A stretch of DNA of 64,000 nucleotides from JBALVO01 sp036961445 (GTDB taxonomy: Bacteria > Pseudomonadota > Gammaproteobacteria > Pseudomonadales > Halieaceae): assembly GCA_036961445.1 (NCBI GenBank), contig JBALVO010000001.1, positions 1 to 64,000 of the forward strand, given 5' to 3'. Below the pieces are notes generated by a model, which was not told the DNA's origin, did no database searches, and saw nothing but the letters and a program-made list of their open reading frames with translations. Positions 1-7,793 of the stretch are shown in pieces. Made by a program: the position numbers and the translations under genes. Position 1 is the stretch's first letter. The number at the start of each line of letters is the position of its first letter.

Positions 1-209
1 AGCAGCGCTGCGGCGCGGTGAGCAAGTGGGTGTTCGAAATTGTGCAGCGTTATGGCGGCAGTATTTCTGCGGAGCACGGTGTGGGGCTATTGAAGAAGGA
101 CTACCTGCAGTACAGTCGCTCGGAGACTGAAATCGCAATTATGCGGCAGATAAAACTGGCGTTTGACCCGCTGGGTATTATGAATCCGGGCAAGGTGTTT
201 GATCTTTAA
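1..209 (+). CDS. FAD-binding oxidase/D-lactate-type dehydrogenase, C-terminal fragment
   Basis: This is the 3' end of a gene that begins before the window; the reading frame is open from base 3 to the TAA at 207-209. The visible tail carries GGSISAEHGVGLLKKDYL and ends in FDPLGIMNPGKVFDL. Both are hallmarks of the C-terminal cap of FAD-linked oxidases of the GlcD / D-2-hydroxyglutarate dehydrogenase family, where the His of the AEHG motif lies near the active site. These flavoproteins oxidise D-2-hydroxy acids. The exact substrate cannot be told from this fragment. In related genomes such a gene often sits beside serA near rpiA, which fits the neighbour. Confidence 0.85.
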   Translation, partial: QRCGAVSKWVFEIVQRYGGSISAEHGVGLLKKDYLQYSRSETEIAIMRQIKLAFDPLGIMNPGKVFDL

Positions 210-289
210 ATAGCGGGTACCGGCCGGTTTACCGCTGTGCATAACTAATGCGGCTCGGTAGCCTGGACTTAAAGAGAAAGGCTTACAAA

Positions 290-964
290 TTACTCGGCGT
301 AGAGTGTACGCACGCCATCGGTAGTGGCCAGCAGTAGAACATCAGCAGGCTTCAACGCAAACAAGCCGTTGGTTACCACGCCCGTGATATTGTTGATTTT
401 CTCTTCAGTGGCCAGCGGCTGGGCAATGGAGAAGTTATAAACGTCGAGGATGACATTGCCGTTGTCGGTTACCACGCCTTCGCGATAAAGCGGATCCCCC
501 CCCAGTTTGACCAGCTCGCGAGCGACGTGACTGCGTGCCATGGGGATGACCTCGACTGGCAGCGGAAAATTCCCCAGGGTATGAACCAGTTTGCTCTCGT
601 CCGCGATGCAGATAAACTCCCGTGCCACCGCGGTGACAATTTTCTCCCGGGTCAGCGCGGCACCACCGCCCTTGATCAATTGCAGGGCTGCGTTGCTCTC
701 GTCCGCGCCGTCGATATAAAAGTCCACTTGATCGACTGTATTTAATTCGTATACGGGAATACCGTGGCTCTTAAGTCGCTGGGCAGACGCCTCGGAGCTC
801 GCCACGGTGGCGTTGATCAGGCCCTTGATTTCGGCCAGTGCGTCAATGAACAGGTTGGCAGTGGAACCGGTACCTATACCCAGTACCGTATCGTTGTCGA
901 GCTTGGGCCTTATATAGGCCAGGGCTGCGTCGGCTACCGCCTGTTTCATTTCATCCTGGGTCAT
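290..964 (-). CDS. rpiA: Ribose-5-phosphate isomerase A
   Basis: Cytoplasmic enzyme of the non-oxidative pentose phosphate pathway that interconverts ribose 5-phosphate and ribulose 5-phosphate. The 224-residue length is normal for RpiA. Visible family motifs are GTGST (31-35), SSEAS (56-60), DGADE (85-89) and the catalytic stretch KGGGAALTREK (98-108), whose Glu107 corresponds to the general base of the family. The gene is divergent from ilvA with about 180 bp between the two starts, so their promoters share this gap. In E. coli rpiA is also close to fau, 6S RNA and zapA, so the synteny supports the call. Confidence 0.97.
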   Translation of the reverse strand: MTQDEMKQAVADAALAYIRPKLDNDTVLGIGTGSTANLFIDALAEIKGLINATVASSEASAQRLKSHGIPVYELNTVDQVDFYIDGADESNAALQLIKGGGAALTREKIVTAVAREFICIADESKLVHTLGNFPLPVEVIPMARSHVARELVKLGGDPLYREGVVTDNGNVILDVYNFSIAQPLATEEKINNITGVVTNGLFALKPADVLLLATTDGVRTLYAE

Positions 965-1140
965 GTGCCATCCTTTGACGAATTACGTAACGTTGCATGC
1001 TTGAGCGCTGTTCATTATAGGGTAGGGCAAACAGGCGATCACGAAAAATACCGAAATCACTGGACCCAATGGGGCTGAAAAACAGCTGTGGCTGCTTTAA
1101 GATGGCCGGTCCGCCCGCTTTTTCTGGAAGTTACGTCGAT

Positions 1141-2679
1141 ATGCCACAGTCTTACATCAAGCGCATCCTGGATGCCAGGGTCTACGATGTCGCCCGGGAA
1201 ACCCCCATAGATGAGGCGGCACTCATGTCGCGGCGGTTGAATAATACTGTCTGGTTAAAGCGCGAGGACTTGCAACCGGTATTTTCATTCAAGCTGCGCG
1301 GTGCCTATAACAAGATGAGTCGCCTTAGTGAGGCCCAGCGCGCCAAGGGTGTGGTCGCTGCGTCTGCGGGTAATCATGCCCAGGGTTTGGCTATGGCTGC
1401 GCAAAAGATGAATGTGAAAGCTACCATCGTCATGCCGCGCACCACGCCGCAAATCAAGGTCGATGCGGTGCGTAACCGCGGTGCAAGGGTAGTGTTACAT
1501 GGGGATTCTTTCGAGGAGGCGGCAAGCTTTGCAGCAAACCTGGTGTTAGAAAAGGACATGACCTATGTCCACCCCTTCGACGATCCGGATGTGATCGCCG
1601 GGCAGGGTACTGTTGGTATGGAGATTGTGCGCCAGCATCAACAGCCGCTGGATGCACTGTTTGTGCCGGTAGGAGGGGGTGGTTTACTGGCAGGGGTGGC
1701 GGCCTACGTGAGATATGTTTGGCCCCAGACCCGCATTATTGGCGTCGAACCGGAGGACGCAGCCTGCCTGAAGTTGGCGCTGGAGCGCGGCCGTCGGGCG
1801 ACACTGCCGGAGGTGGGTTTGTTCGCCGATGGTTGTGCCGTGGCCCAGGTGGGCAAAGAAACGTTTCGGGTTATTCGCCAGACAGTGGATGAAGTGATCA
1901 CTGCATCCACCGACGAGATGTGTGCGGCGATAAAGGATATCTTTGAGGATACGCGCAGTATCGCCGAACCGGCGGGCGCGTTGGCACTGGCGGGTCTTAA
2001 GAAGTATGTCGAGCGCACCGGCGTCAGTGGGCAGAACTTGTTGGCTATTGTAAGTGGTGCTAATACCAATTTTGATCGTCTGCGCTATATTTCTGAGCGC
2101 ACTGAGGTCGGTGAGCACCGCGAGGCGGTTATCAGCGTCACGGTGCCTGAGCAAGCCGGCAGCTTTAGGAAGTTTTGCAGCCTCCTGGGGCGGCGCAATA
2201 TCACCGAATTTAACTACCGTTATGCAGATGCCGAGTCCGCCCAGGTGTTTGTCGGCTTGTCTGTGGTGCCCGGCGGCGAGGATTTGGCGGAGTTGCTGGA
2301 GGACCTGCGGCAGCGCGGTTATGCCACCGAGGACATGACTAACAACGAGGTAGCCAAATTACATGTTCGCTACATGGTGGGCGGCCATGCGGCGGCTTCG
2401 GTGGATAAAGAGCGGGTGTATCGAGTTGAGTTTCCTGAGCGCCCCGGTGCCTTGCTCAAGTTTTTATCCGGGTTGGGTCAGCGCTGGAACATTTCCATGT
2501 TTCATTATCGCAATCACGGCGCCGCCTATGGCCGTATTCTGGTGGGTGTGCAGGTAGCGAACAGCGAACGGCGGGAGTTTGAGCAAGTGCTGGACCAGAT
2601 TAACTTCCGCTACTGGGAAGAAACTGACAATTGCGCCTATCAACTGTATTTGGGTCGGCGCGAGGTAGATCAGGGTTAA
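1141..2679 (+). CDS. ilvA: Threonine ammonia-lyase, biosynthetic (threonine dehydratase)
   Basis: PLP enzyme converting L-threonine to 2-oxobutanoate, the first committed step of isoleucine synthesis. I place the start at ATG 1141 (MPQSYIKRIL), giving 512 residues, the usual IlvA length; the frame is open further upstream to 1069 but that extension is not family-like. The PLP lysine is Lys51 in VFSFKLRGAYNKM, the substrate loop is SAGNHAQG (75-82), and the glycine-rich phosphate loop is GGGGL (178-182). The last about 190 residues form two ACT-like regulatory domains (EQAGSFRKFCSLLGRRNITEF and ERPGALLKFLSGLGQRWNIS repeats). This indicates an isoleucine-feedback-regulated biosynthetic form rather than the short catabolic TdcB. 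Confidence 0.97.
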   Translation: MPQSYIKRILDARVYDVARETPIDEAALMSRRLNNTVWLKREDLQPVFSFKLRGAYNKMSRLSEAQRAKGVVAASAGNHAQGLAMAAQKMNVKATIVMPRTTPQIKVDAVRNRGARVVLHGDSFEEAASFAANLVLEKDMTYVHPFDDPDVIAGQGTVGMEIVRQHQQPLDALFVPVGGGGLLAGVAAYVRYVWPQTRIIGVEPEDAACLKLALERGRRATLPEVGLFADGCAVAQVGKETFRVIRQTVDEVITASTDEMCAAIKDIFEDTRSIAEPAGALALAGLKKYVERTGVSGQNLLAIVSGANTNFDRLRYISERTEVGEHREAVISVTVPEQAGSFRKFCSLLGRRNITEFNYRYADAESAQVFVGLSVVPGGEDLAELLEDLRQRGYATEDMTNNEVAKLHVRYMVGGHAAASVDKERVYRVEFPERPGALLKFLSGLGQRWNISMFHYRNHGAAYGRILVGVQVANSERREFEQVLDQINFRYWEETDNCAYQLYLGRREVDQG

Positions 2680-2862
2680 AGTCACTAAACATAAGGCCTG
2701 TGGGGGTTTTCTTTTGCCCTGCGCTGGTATAGAATTTTGCCAAGTTTGTAAAATAATAACGAAAACTAGTACTTGCGCTTAAAGTGAGTACTTAATGGGA
2801 AAGTGTAAACAGGCATAGGCTCCACAGAGAGTCTGTTCTGATCTTAGCGAGAGAAATGGAAA

Positions 2863-3006
2863 GTGAAGCGTAAACCCGATTTTTTGCTGATTCTGATGGC
2901 TGTATTTGGTATGGGCGTGGCACTTACACTGCTCCTTCCCATGGCAAATGACACAGTTGCCGCTCCGGCATCTGAGTTACAAGCTGGCGTCATTATCCTG
3001 GAGTAA
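2863..3006 (+). CDS. Small single-pass membrane protein, unknown function
   Basis: A 47-codon reading frame starts at GTG 2863 and stops at TAA 3004-3006. It encodes a basic N-terminus (KRKPD), one hydrophobic segment at about residues 7-26 (FLLILMAVFGMGVALTLLLP) and a short Ala-rich tail, so the likely topology is a small membrane-anchored peptide or an uncleaved signal. A purine-rich stretch (GAGAGAAATGGA) just upstream can serve as ribosome site. It lies in the gap between ilvA and the convergent fau gene. I recognise no family beyond a general resemblance to short membrane proteins annotated in marine gammaproteobacteria. Confidence 0.55.
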   Translation: MKRKPDFLLILMAVFGMGVALTLLLPMANDTVAAPASELQAGVIILE

Positions 3007-3022
3007 ACTCCGGAGTTGGCAG

Positions 3023-3604
3023 TTAGGGCCTCCTGATACTGTGCAGGGCGGTGTCTGTCACGATAAAATTCAACGGAACATCCCATTCTTCTCGCGGAAT
3101 ACTAGCCACTTGTTGGTTGGCGTGGGCCATTCCTACCAGCAGCGGGCTGTGGTCGCCTACCAGCGTGCGATCATAAAAGCCGCCACCCATTCCCAATCTT
3201 CCTCCTTGTAGATCCCAGCCCACCAGAGGCATAAATAGAATATCCAGATGTTCTACTGCGTGACTGTTCGCGTTGGCCAGGGGTTCGGGTATGCCATAGC
3301 GGTTGGCGGCCAGCGGTTGATCGGGCAACCATTGTGCGAAGCGCAGGCTGCGATCGGTTTGGATGACAGGAAGAAATAATTGCTTGCGCTGGGCCCGGCA
3401 CAATGTGACCAGCGCACTGGTATCTATTTCTCCGTCGGCAGGGAGGTAGACGCCGATGCATTGCGCTTCAGGCCAGCCTGGGAGTTCTTCAATAAACGCG
3501 GTTAAGGCCTGGGCGGCGATTTTCTGCTCATTCAGGTGCAGGGATTGCCGGCGCCGACGCAGTGTCTGGCGTAATCGGGCTTTACTGGCTTTGGCGTCTG
3601 ACAT
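3023..3604 (-). CDS. fau: 5-formyltetrahydrofolate cyclo-ligase
   Basis: ATP-dependent enzyme (also called YgfA or MTHFS) that converts 5-formyl-THF to 5,10-methenyl-THF, returning this inhibitory folate to the one-carbon pool. I start at ATG 3604 (MSDAKASKARLRQTLRRRRQ), giving 193 residues; an in-frame extension to 3661 would run into the 6S RNA. Visible motifs are the basic N-terminal helix LRQTLRRRRQSL, GVYLPADGEIDT, and the C-terminal MPLVGWDLQGGRLGMGGGFYDRTL active-site block. It lies directly downstream of 6S RNA on the same strand, the arrangement known from E. coli ssrS-ygfA, so co-transcription with the RNA is likely. Confidence 0.95.
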   Translation of the reverse strand: MSDAKASKARLRQTLRRRRQSLHLNEQKIAAQALTAFIEELPGWPEAQCIGVYLPADGEIDTSALVTLCRAQRKQLFLPVIQTDRSLRFAQWLPDQPLAANRYGIPEPLANANSHAVEHLDILFMPLVGWDLQGGRLGMGGGFYDRTLVGDHSPLLVGMAHANQQVASIPREEWDVPLNFIVTDTALHSIRRP

Positions 3605-3609
3605 AAAAG

Positions 3610-3791
3610 TGGGATTCCCGGCATACCGCTGACAGCACCGCCCTTGAACCCGATGGTTCAAGGTGGCGGTTCCTGCACTGTATTAGGCTTTCCGACCGGG
3701 GCCGGACTTGCACATCAACAGCAACGAGAAACCTCCGGTTACACATTATCGGCTCGAGGACTGTATGTCTGGCGCATAAGCCAGGGATCCT
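3610..3791 (-). ncRNA. ssrS: 6S RNA
   Basis: The minus-strand segment between zapA and fau has the recognisable 6S sequence: a central CCTCGAGCCGATA element near the 5' side and the near-universal CCTTGAACC...GGTTCAAGGG hairpin near the 3' side. The ends pair as a closing stem: 5' GGATCCCTGGC with 3' GCCGGGAATCC, one mismatch and one wobble. A perfect -10 box TATAAT lies at 3797-3802 (minus strand), placing the 5' end near 3790; the 3' end is near 3610. 6S RNA mimics an open promoter and sequesters sigma70 RNA polymerase in stationary phase. Ends are estimated to within several bases. Confidence 0.93.
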
Positions 3792-3869
3792 CAGCAATTA
3801 TAGCCCAGTAAGCCCGTCACAGTTTATTTAAATCAGTTTGAGTGAAATAAACTGCCCGCGAAATCAGCT

Positions 3870-4187
3870 TCAGCCGATCTGAAGCTGTCGCAGTTGATAC
3901 AGAGCGTCATCCAGTTTGCGGTTAAGACGACTGACAGAATCGCTATTGGGCGCCGGGGCGCCGGCATCAGAGTGTTCCGATGCCTGCAGTAATTCGTAGC
4001 TGATATTGAGGGAGGCCATCACCGCGATGCGCTCTAGCCCAATGACTTTGCCGGTATCGCGAATGCCCCGCATTTGCTTGTCCAGGTATTTGGCCGATAC
4101 CAATAACTCTGCTTCCTGATCTTCCGGGCAAGCGACCTGGTATTCTTTGTCCAGAATTTTTACTGTAACGGTGTGGGGCTGTTTCAC
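3870..4187 (-). CDS. zapA: Cell division protein ZapA
   Basis: Small FtsZ-binding protein that cross-links FtsZ filaments at the Z-ring. The 105 residues match the family: an N-terminal beta-rich head (TVTVKILDKEYQVACPEDQE) followed by ELLVSAKYLDKQMRGIRDTG and a conserved GLERIAVMASLNISYELL helix, then a C-terminal coiled coil (LNRKLDDALYQLRQLQ). The start codon overlaps the stop of the preceding coiled-coil gene by ATGA, so the two are translationally coupled. 6S RNA follows on the same strand, a conserved gammaproteobacterial order. Confidence 0.96.
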   Translation of the reverse strand: MKQPHTVTVKILDKEYQVACPEDQEAELLVSAKYLDKQMRGIRDTGKVIGLERIAVMASLNISYELLQASEHSDAGAPAPNSDSVSRLNRKLDDALYQLRQLQIG

Positions 4188-4393
4188 GTTTGTCGCTCCA
4201 TGGCCCGCAGGCGGTCAAGCATAGCTTCGACTTTACTTCTGGCCAGTTTATTTTTGTCAATAAGGTCTTGTCGCTCCTCATGCCAGCCAGCATGATCTGC
4301 TTTGAGCATTTGATTCTCGCGATTTAGGTCGTTGCACAGCGTGATCAGTTCGTCGATCTTCTGTTCGAGAGCTTTGAGTTGGTTTTCCGCCAT
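4184..4393 (-). CDS. TIGR02449-type coiled-coil protein (ZapB-like)
   Basis: A 69-residue, almost entirely alpha-helical protein (LKALEQKIDELITLCNDLNRENQML, then LIDKNKLARSKVEAMLDRLRAME) with heptad-like Leu/Ile spacing typical of a coiled coil. Short coiled-coil proteins of this type (TIGR02449) are found directly upstream of zapA in many gammaproteobacteria and resemble the division factor ZapB. Here the gene overlaps zapA by 4 bp (ATGA), which strongly suggests a joint role at the divisome. The functional link is inference from context and shape; no enzymatic motif is present. Confidence 0.85.
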   Translation of the reverse strand: MAENQLKALEQKIDELITLCNDLNRENQMLKADHAGWHEERQDLIDKNKLARSKVEAMLDRLRAMERQT

Positions 4394-4560
4394 GGAGGTA
4401 TACTAGGGTAGGAATTATTGGGAATCTACTATAGTGGCGCTTGGCACTTAGGTCAACGACACAAAATTCATAAATATCAATAGCCTGCCAAGCTTTTTAC
4501 AGCTATCGGTGGAGGTGCAGACCAACTGCTCTGAGCGCTGGTGCTACTGGGGAATACAAT

Positions 4561-5166
4561 ATGAACGATGATTTATGGGGTCAAACAGACGTATTTGACT
4601 TTGATGAGCTTGCTAATCATTTGTTGGAGCAGGGCCTGCAAGCGTCGCCTGCTGAGTTGCATGGCTGCCTTTGTGGTCTGCTGGCTGCCGGCTTTGCGAG
4701 TGAGGCGGAGGTGGGCCTGGATGGGCTTTGCGAGGCGCTGGATCTAATTCTGCATGGCGAACTGGCGGGGCAGATAATGCAGCTTTACACAGTGACGGCT
4801 GCCGCCTTGGAGGATGAAGAATTTGACTTTCACCCCTTGTTGCCCGACGACGAGGTCGACATAAGCGAGCGCGCGGCGGCTTTGGCACTATGGTGTCGGG
4901 GGTTCTTGAGTGGCTTTGCCCATACCGCAGCAGGCATTGGTGCAGATCCTGGCGCATTGTCGGACGATAGTCGTGAGATCCTCAAGGATTACGCCGAGAT
5001 CGCGCAGGCCGCTGCGGATGATGATGAGACTGAGGACGAGGCTGAGGGTAGTTATCTGGACCTGGTTGAGTACCTGCGTTTCGCTACACTCAATGTGTAC
5101 ATGGATAGCCGCATCCCATTGGCGGACAATCATCTATCTCCCGAGCCGGATCAGCCTATTCACTAG
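4561..5166 (+). CDS. ygfB: UPF0149 family protein YgfB
   Basis: A 201-residue acidic protein with the UPF0149 pattern: ASPAELHGCLCGLLAAG near residues 28-44 and LALWCRGFLSGFA near residues 103-116, followed by a very acidic linker (ADDDETEDEAEG) and a C-terminal LVEYLRFATLNVY helix. YgfB proteins bind regulators in pseudomonads (for example the AlpA antiterminator), but no general biochemical role is established. It begins the ygfB-pepP-ubiH-ubiI run, the same order as in E. coli. It is divergent from the zapA cluster across about 170 bp that must hold both promoters. Confidence 0.92.
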   Translation: MNDDLWGQTDVFDFDELANHLLEQGLQASPAELHGCLCGLLAAGFASEAEVGLDGLCEALDLILHGELAGQIMQLYTVTAAALEDEEFDFHPLLPDDEVDISERAAALALWCRGFLSGFAHTAAGIGADPGALSDDSREILKDYAEIAQAAADDDETEDEAEGSYLDLVEYLRFATLNVYMDSRIPLADNHLSPEPDQPIH

Positions 5167-5225
5167 CTGTGGTAATCTCTGCTTCGTTCAAGGTGCCAGA
5201 TTGGCAGGTTGCAAAGAGTTAAGTA

Positions 5226-6539
5226 ATGAGCATAAGTAAATCCGAGTTCGCCCGTCGGCGCAAAAACCTGATGGCGCTGATGGAGCCAAATAGCATAGCG
5301 ATTATTCCATCCGCCCGTGAACAGGTGCGCAGCCGCGACACCGAGTATCCGTTTCGACAGGACAGTGATTTTTACTATCTGTGTGGATTTGTTGAGCCCG
5401 ATGCAGTGCTGGTGCTGGTGCCCGGACGCCGTCACGGGCAGTTTGTTATGTTCTGCCGTGAGCGTGATCAGAGCATGGAGTTGTGGCATGGTTATCGTGC
5501 AGGTCCACAGGGTGTGTGTGACAATTATGGCGCCGATGATGCCTTTCCCATTGGCGATATCGACGATATCTTGCCAGGCCTGATAGAGGGCAGGGAGCGT
5601 GTTTATTATTCGATGGGGCGCAGTGCCGACTTTGATCGCCAGATAATGGAGTGGGTAAACAGTATTCGGGACAGGCAAGCCTCCGGCGCGGTACCCCCTG
5701 GAGAATTTACCGACCTGGACCATATGCTGCACGAATTGCGCTTGTACAAAAGTGCCGCTGAGTTGCGCCTGTTGCGCCGGGCGGGCGAGATTACGGCCCG
5801 GGCGCATCAGCGCGCAATGCGCAGCTGTCGCGCCGGTATGAGCGAATACCAGCTGGAGGCGGAGCTGTTACATGAGTTTGCCACTTCCGGTGCGCGACAC
5901 CCGGCCTATCCCAGTATTGTCGCTAGCGGTGTTAACGCCTGCACCATGCACTACGTTCAAAACAGCAGCAAAATGCGTGATGGCGACCTGGTGTTGATCG
6001 ATGCAGGGTGTGAATTCGAATATTACGCAGCGGATGTCTCTCGTACGTTTCCGGTAAATGGTCGTTTCAGCCGGGAACAACGCGCGTTGTATGATCTGGT
6101 ATTACGTGCGCAATTGGCAGCAATTGCCAAAATAAAGCCCGGGAATAACTGGAATCAGCCTCACGATGCCAGTGTCAGGGTTATTACTGAGGGTTTGGTG
6201 GAGCTGGGTTTACTCAAAGGCTCGGTAGCCAGCCTGATCAAGCGCGAAGCTTATAGGGCCTACTATATGCACAAAGTAGGGCATTGGTTGGGCCTGGATG
6301 TACACGATGTGGGTGACTATCGCCTGGAGGGGCAGTGGCGTTTACTGGAGCCCGGTATGGTGATGACCGTAGAGCCGGGTCTATATGTGTCGCCGCACAA
6401 TACCAAAGTGGCCAAAAAGTGGCGCGGCATCGGTATACGTATTGAAGATGACGTTGTGGTGACGGACCAGGGTTGTGAAGTAATTACCGCCGCTGTACCG
6501 AAAACGATAGAGGAAATAGAGGCCTTGATGGTCGCCTGA
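5226..6539 (+). CDS. pepP: Xaa-Pro aminopeptidase
   Basis: Cytoplasmic Mn-dependent metallopeptidase that removes N-terminal residues preceding proline. The 437-residue length fits aminopeptidase P. An N-terminal AMP_N domain (SEFARRRKNLMALMEPNSIA; FPFRQDSDFYYLCGF-like stretch) precedes the pita-bread catalytic domain. Metal-site motifs are visible: LIDAGCEFEYYAADVSRTFP, HKVGHWLGLDVHD, TVEPGLY and GIGIRIEDDVVVT. It is followed by ubiH after only 3 bp, in the conserved ygfB-pepP-ubiH-ubiI order, so the four genes are likely one transcript. Confidence 0.97.
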   Translation: MSISKSEFARRRKNLMALMEPNSIAIIPSAREQVRSRDTEYPFRQDSDFYYLCGFVEPDAVLVLVPGRRHGQFVMFCRERDQSMELWHGYRAGPQGVCDNYGADDAFPIGDIDDILPGLIEGRERVYYSMGRSADFDRQIMEWVNSIRDRQASGAVPPGEFTDLDHMLHELRLYKSAAELRLLRRAGEITARAHQRAMRSCRAGMSEYQLEAELLHEFATSGARHPAYPSIVASGVNACTMHYVQNSSKMRDGDLVLIDAGCEFEYYAADVSRTFPVNGRFSREQRALYDLVLRAQLAAIAKIKPGNNWNQPHDASVRVITEGLVELGLLKGSVASLIKREAYRAYYMHKVGHWLGLDVHDVGDYRLEGQWRLLEPGMVMTVEPGLYVSPHNTKVAKKWRGIGIRIEDDVVVTDQGCEVITAAVPKTIEEIEALMVA

Positions 6540-6542
6540 GTT

Positions 6543-7793
6543 ATGACTGCGAATCGCGATATCGTTATTGCCGGTGGCGGCATGGTCGGCGTAAGCCTGG
6601 CCTTGCAGTTGGGTGCAGTGCTGCCGGAAGAAACCAGTATTTTATTGGTAGAGAGCTTCCCATTTCCCACTGCAGTTACAGTTGGAAAACCTGATTATCA
6701 TCCGTCTTTTGACGCGCGCTCAACCGCCCTGAGTTACAGCTCTCGCATTATCTACGAGAAGATGCAGGTGTGGGAGGGTTTGCAGCAATGGTTGTGCGCT
6801 ATCGACAGTATCCATGTGTCCAGTCGCGGTCATTTTGGCAGTACTTTGCTAAATGCCGATGATCATAGCTGGCAGGCATTGGGTTATGTGGTGGAAAATG
6901 CCTGGTTGGGCAATGCGTTGATTCAGGCTCTGTATCGACAGGGCAGGGTAGAGGTATGCAGTCCGGCGAAAGTGGTGGCGGCGACACCGGCGGGAGCTGG
7001 CATTCGGCTGCAATTGGAAGGTGCTGCTGAGCCCTGTATGGAAGCAGCTTTGTTGGTTGTGGCCGATGGGGCGAGCTCAGGCCTGCGTGCTCAGCTGGGA
7101 GTGGCCGTGGCAGAGAAGTCGTATCGCCAGCATGCGCTGATCGCCAATATTTCAACCGCGGAAGCACATCGCGGTTGTGCTTATGAGCGCTTCACCGACA
7201 ACGGTCCCGTTGCACTGCTGCCATTATTGGCGGCGCCAGGCGGAGAACACCGCAGTGCTCTGGTTTGGACCTTGCCGCCAGAGCAGGCCGAGCATTTACA
7301 GGACTGTCCGGAGTTGGAGTTTTTGCACACCCTGCAGGAATGCTTCGGTTATCGATTGGGCCGCCTGCTGCATGTCGGCGAGCGTCACAGCTATCCACTG
7401 GCCCTGGTGCAATCCAGCGAACAAGTACGTCAGGGGCTGGTGGTAATGGGCAATGCCGCGCACGCGCTGCACCCGGTTGCCGGCCAGGGCTATAACCTCG
7501 CTTTACGCGATGTGGCTGAGTTGGGCGCTATGCTGGCGCAGGGTATTGCTGCTGGCTTGCCACCTGGTGATCTGGCGACATTGCAGCGCTATCAGCAGCG
7601 GCAGCAGGCCGACCAGGGCAGGACCATCGATTTCAGTGATCGGGTACCAGCGTTATTTATGCATGCGGACCCGGTGCTGGGGCTGGGACGGGATTTGGCA
7701 TTGGCGGGACTGGATATAATGCCGGGCCTTAAACGCGAGTTTGTGCGTTATGCCACGGGCGTGGCTGCTATGAGCGAGCAGGTCGATGGCTGA
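6543..7793 (+). CDS. ubiH: 2-octaprenyl-6-methoxyphenol hydroxylase-type FAD monooxygenase
   Basis: FAD-dependent aromatic hydroxylase of ubiquinone synthesis (C-4/C-6 ring hydroxylation by the UbiH/F/I family). The 416 residues begin with a dinucleotide-binding fold (IVIAGGGMVGVSLALQLG, residues 6-23) and contain the Ubi-family FAD signature GNAAHALHPVAGQGYNLALRD, near residues 302-322. The gene starts 3 bp after pepP and overlaps the next hydroxylase gene by 8 bp. Assignment as UbiH rather than UbiI or UbiF rests mainly on the conserved order pepP-ubiH-ubiI. Confidence 0.93.
   Translation: MTANRDIVIAGGGMVGVSLALQLGAVLPEETSILLVESFPFPTAVTVGKPDYHPSFDARSTALSYSSRIIYEKMQVWEGLQQWLCAIDSIHVSSRGHFGSTLLNADDHSWQALGYVVENAWLGNALIQALYRQGRVEVCSPAKVVAATPAGAGIRLQLEGAAEPCMEAALLVVADGASSGLRAQLGVAVAEKSYRQHALIANISTAEAHRGCAYERFTDNGPVALLPLLAAPGGEHRSALVWTLPPEQAEHLQDCPELEFLHTLQECFGYRLGRLLHVGERHSYPLALVQSSEQVRQGLVVMGNAAHALHPVAGQGYNLALRDVAELGAMLAQGIAAGLPPGDLATLQRYQQRQQADQGRTIDFSDRVPALFMHADPVLGLGRDLALAGLDIMPGLKREFVRYATGVAAMSEQVDG

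Noticed and set aside
5163..5807. 214-codon minus-strand reading frame
   Set aside because: Antisense to pepP with no family pattern; pepP has full catalytic motifs.
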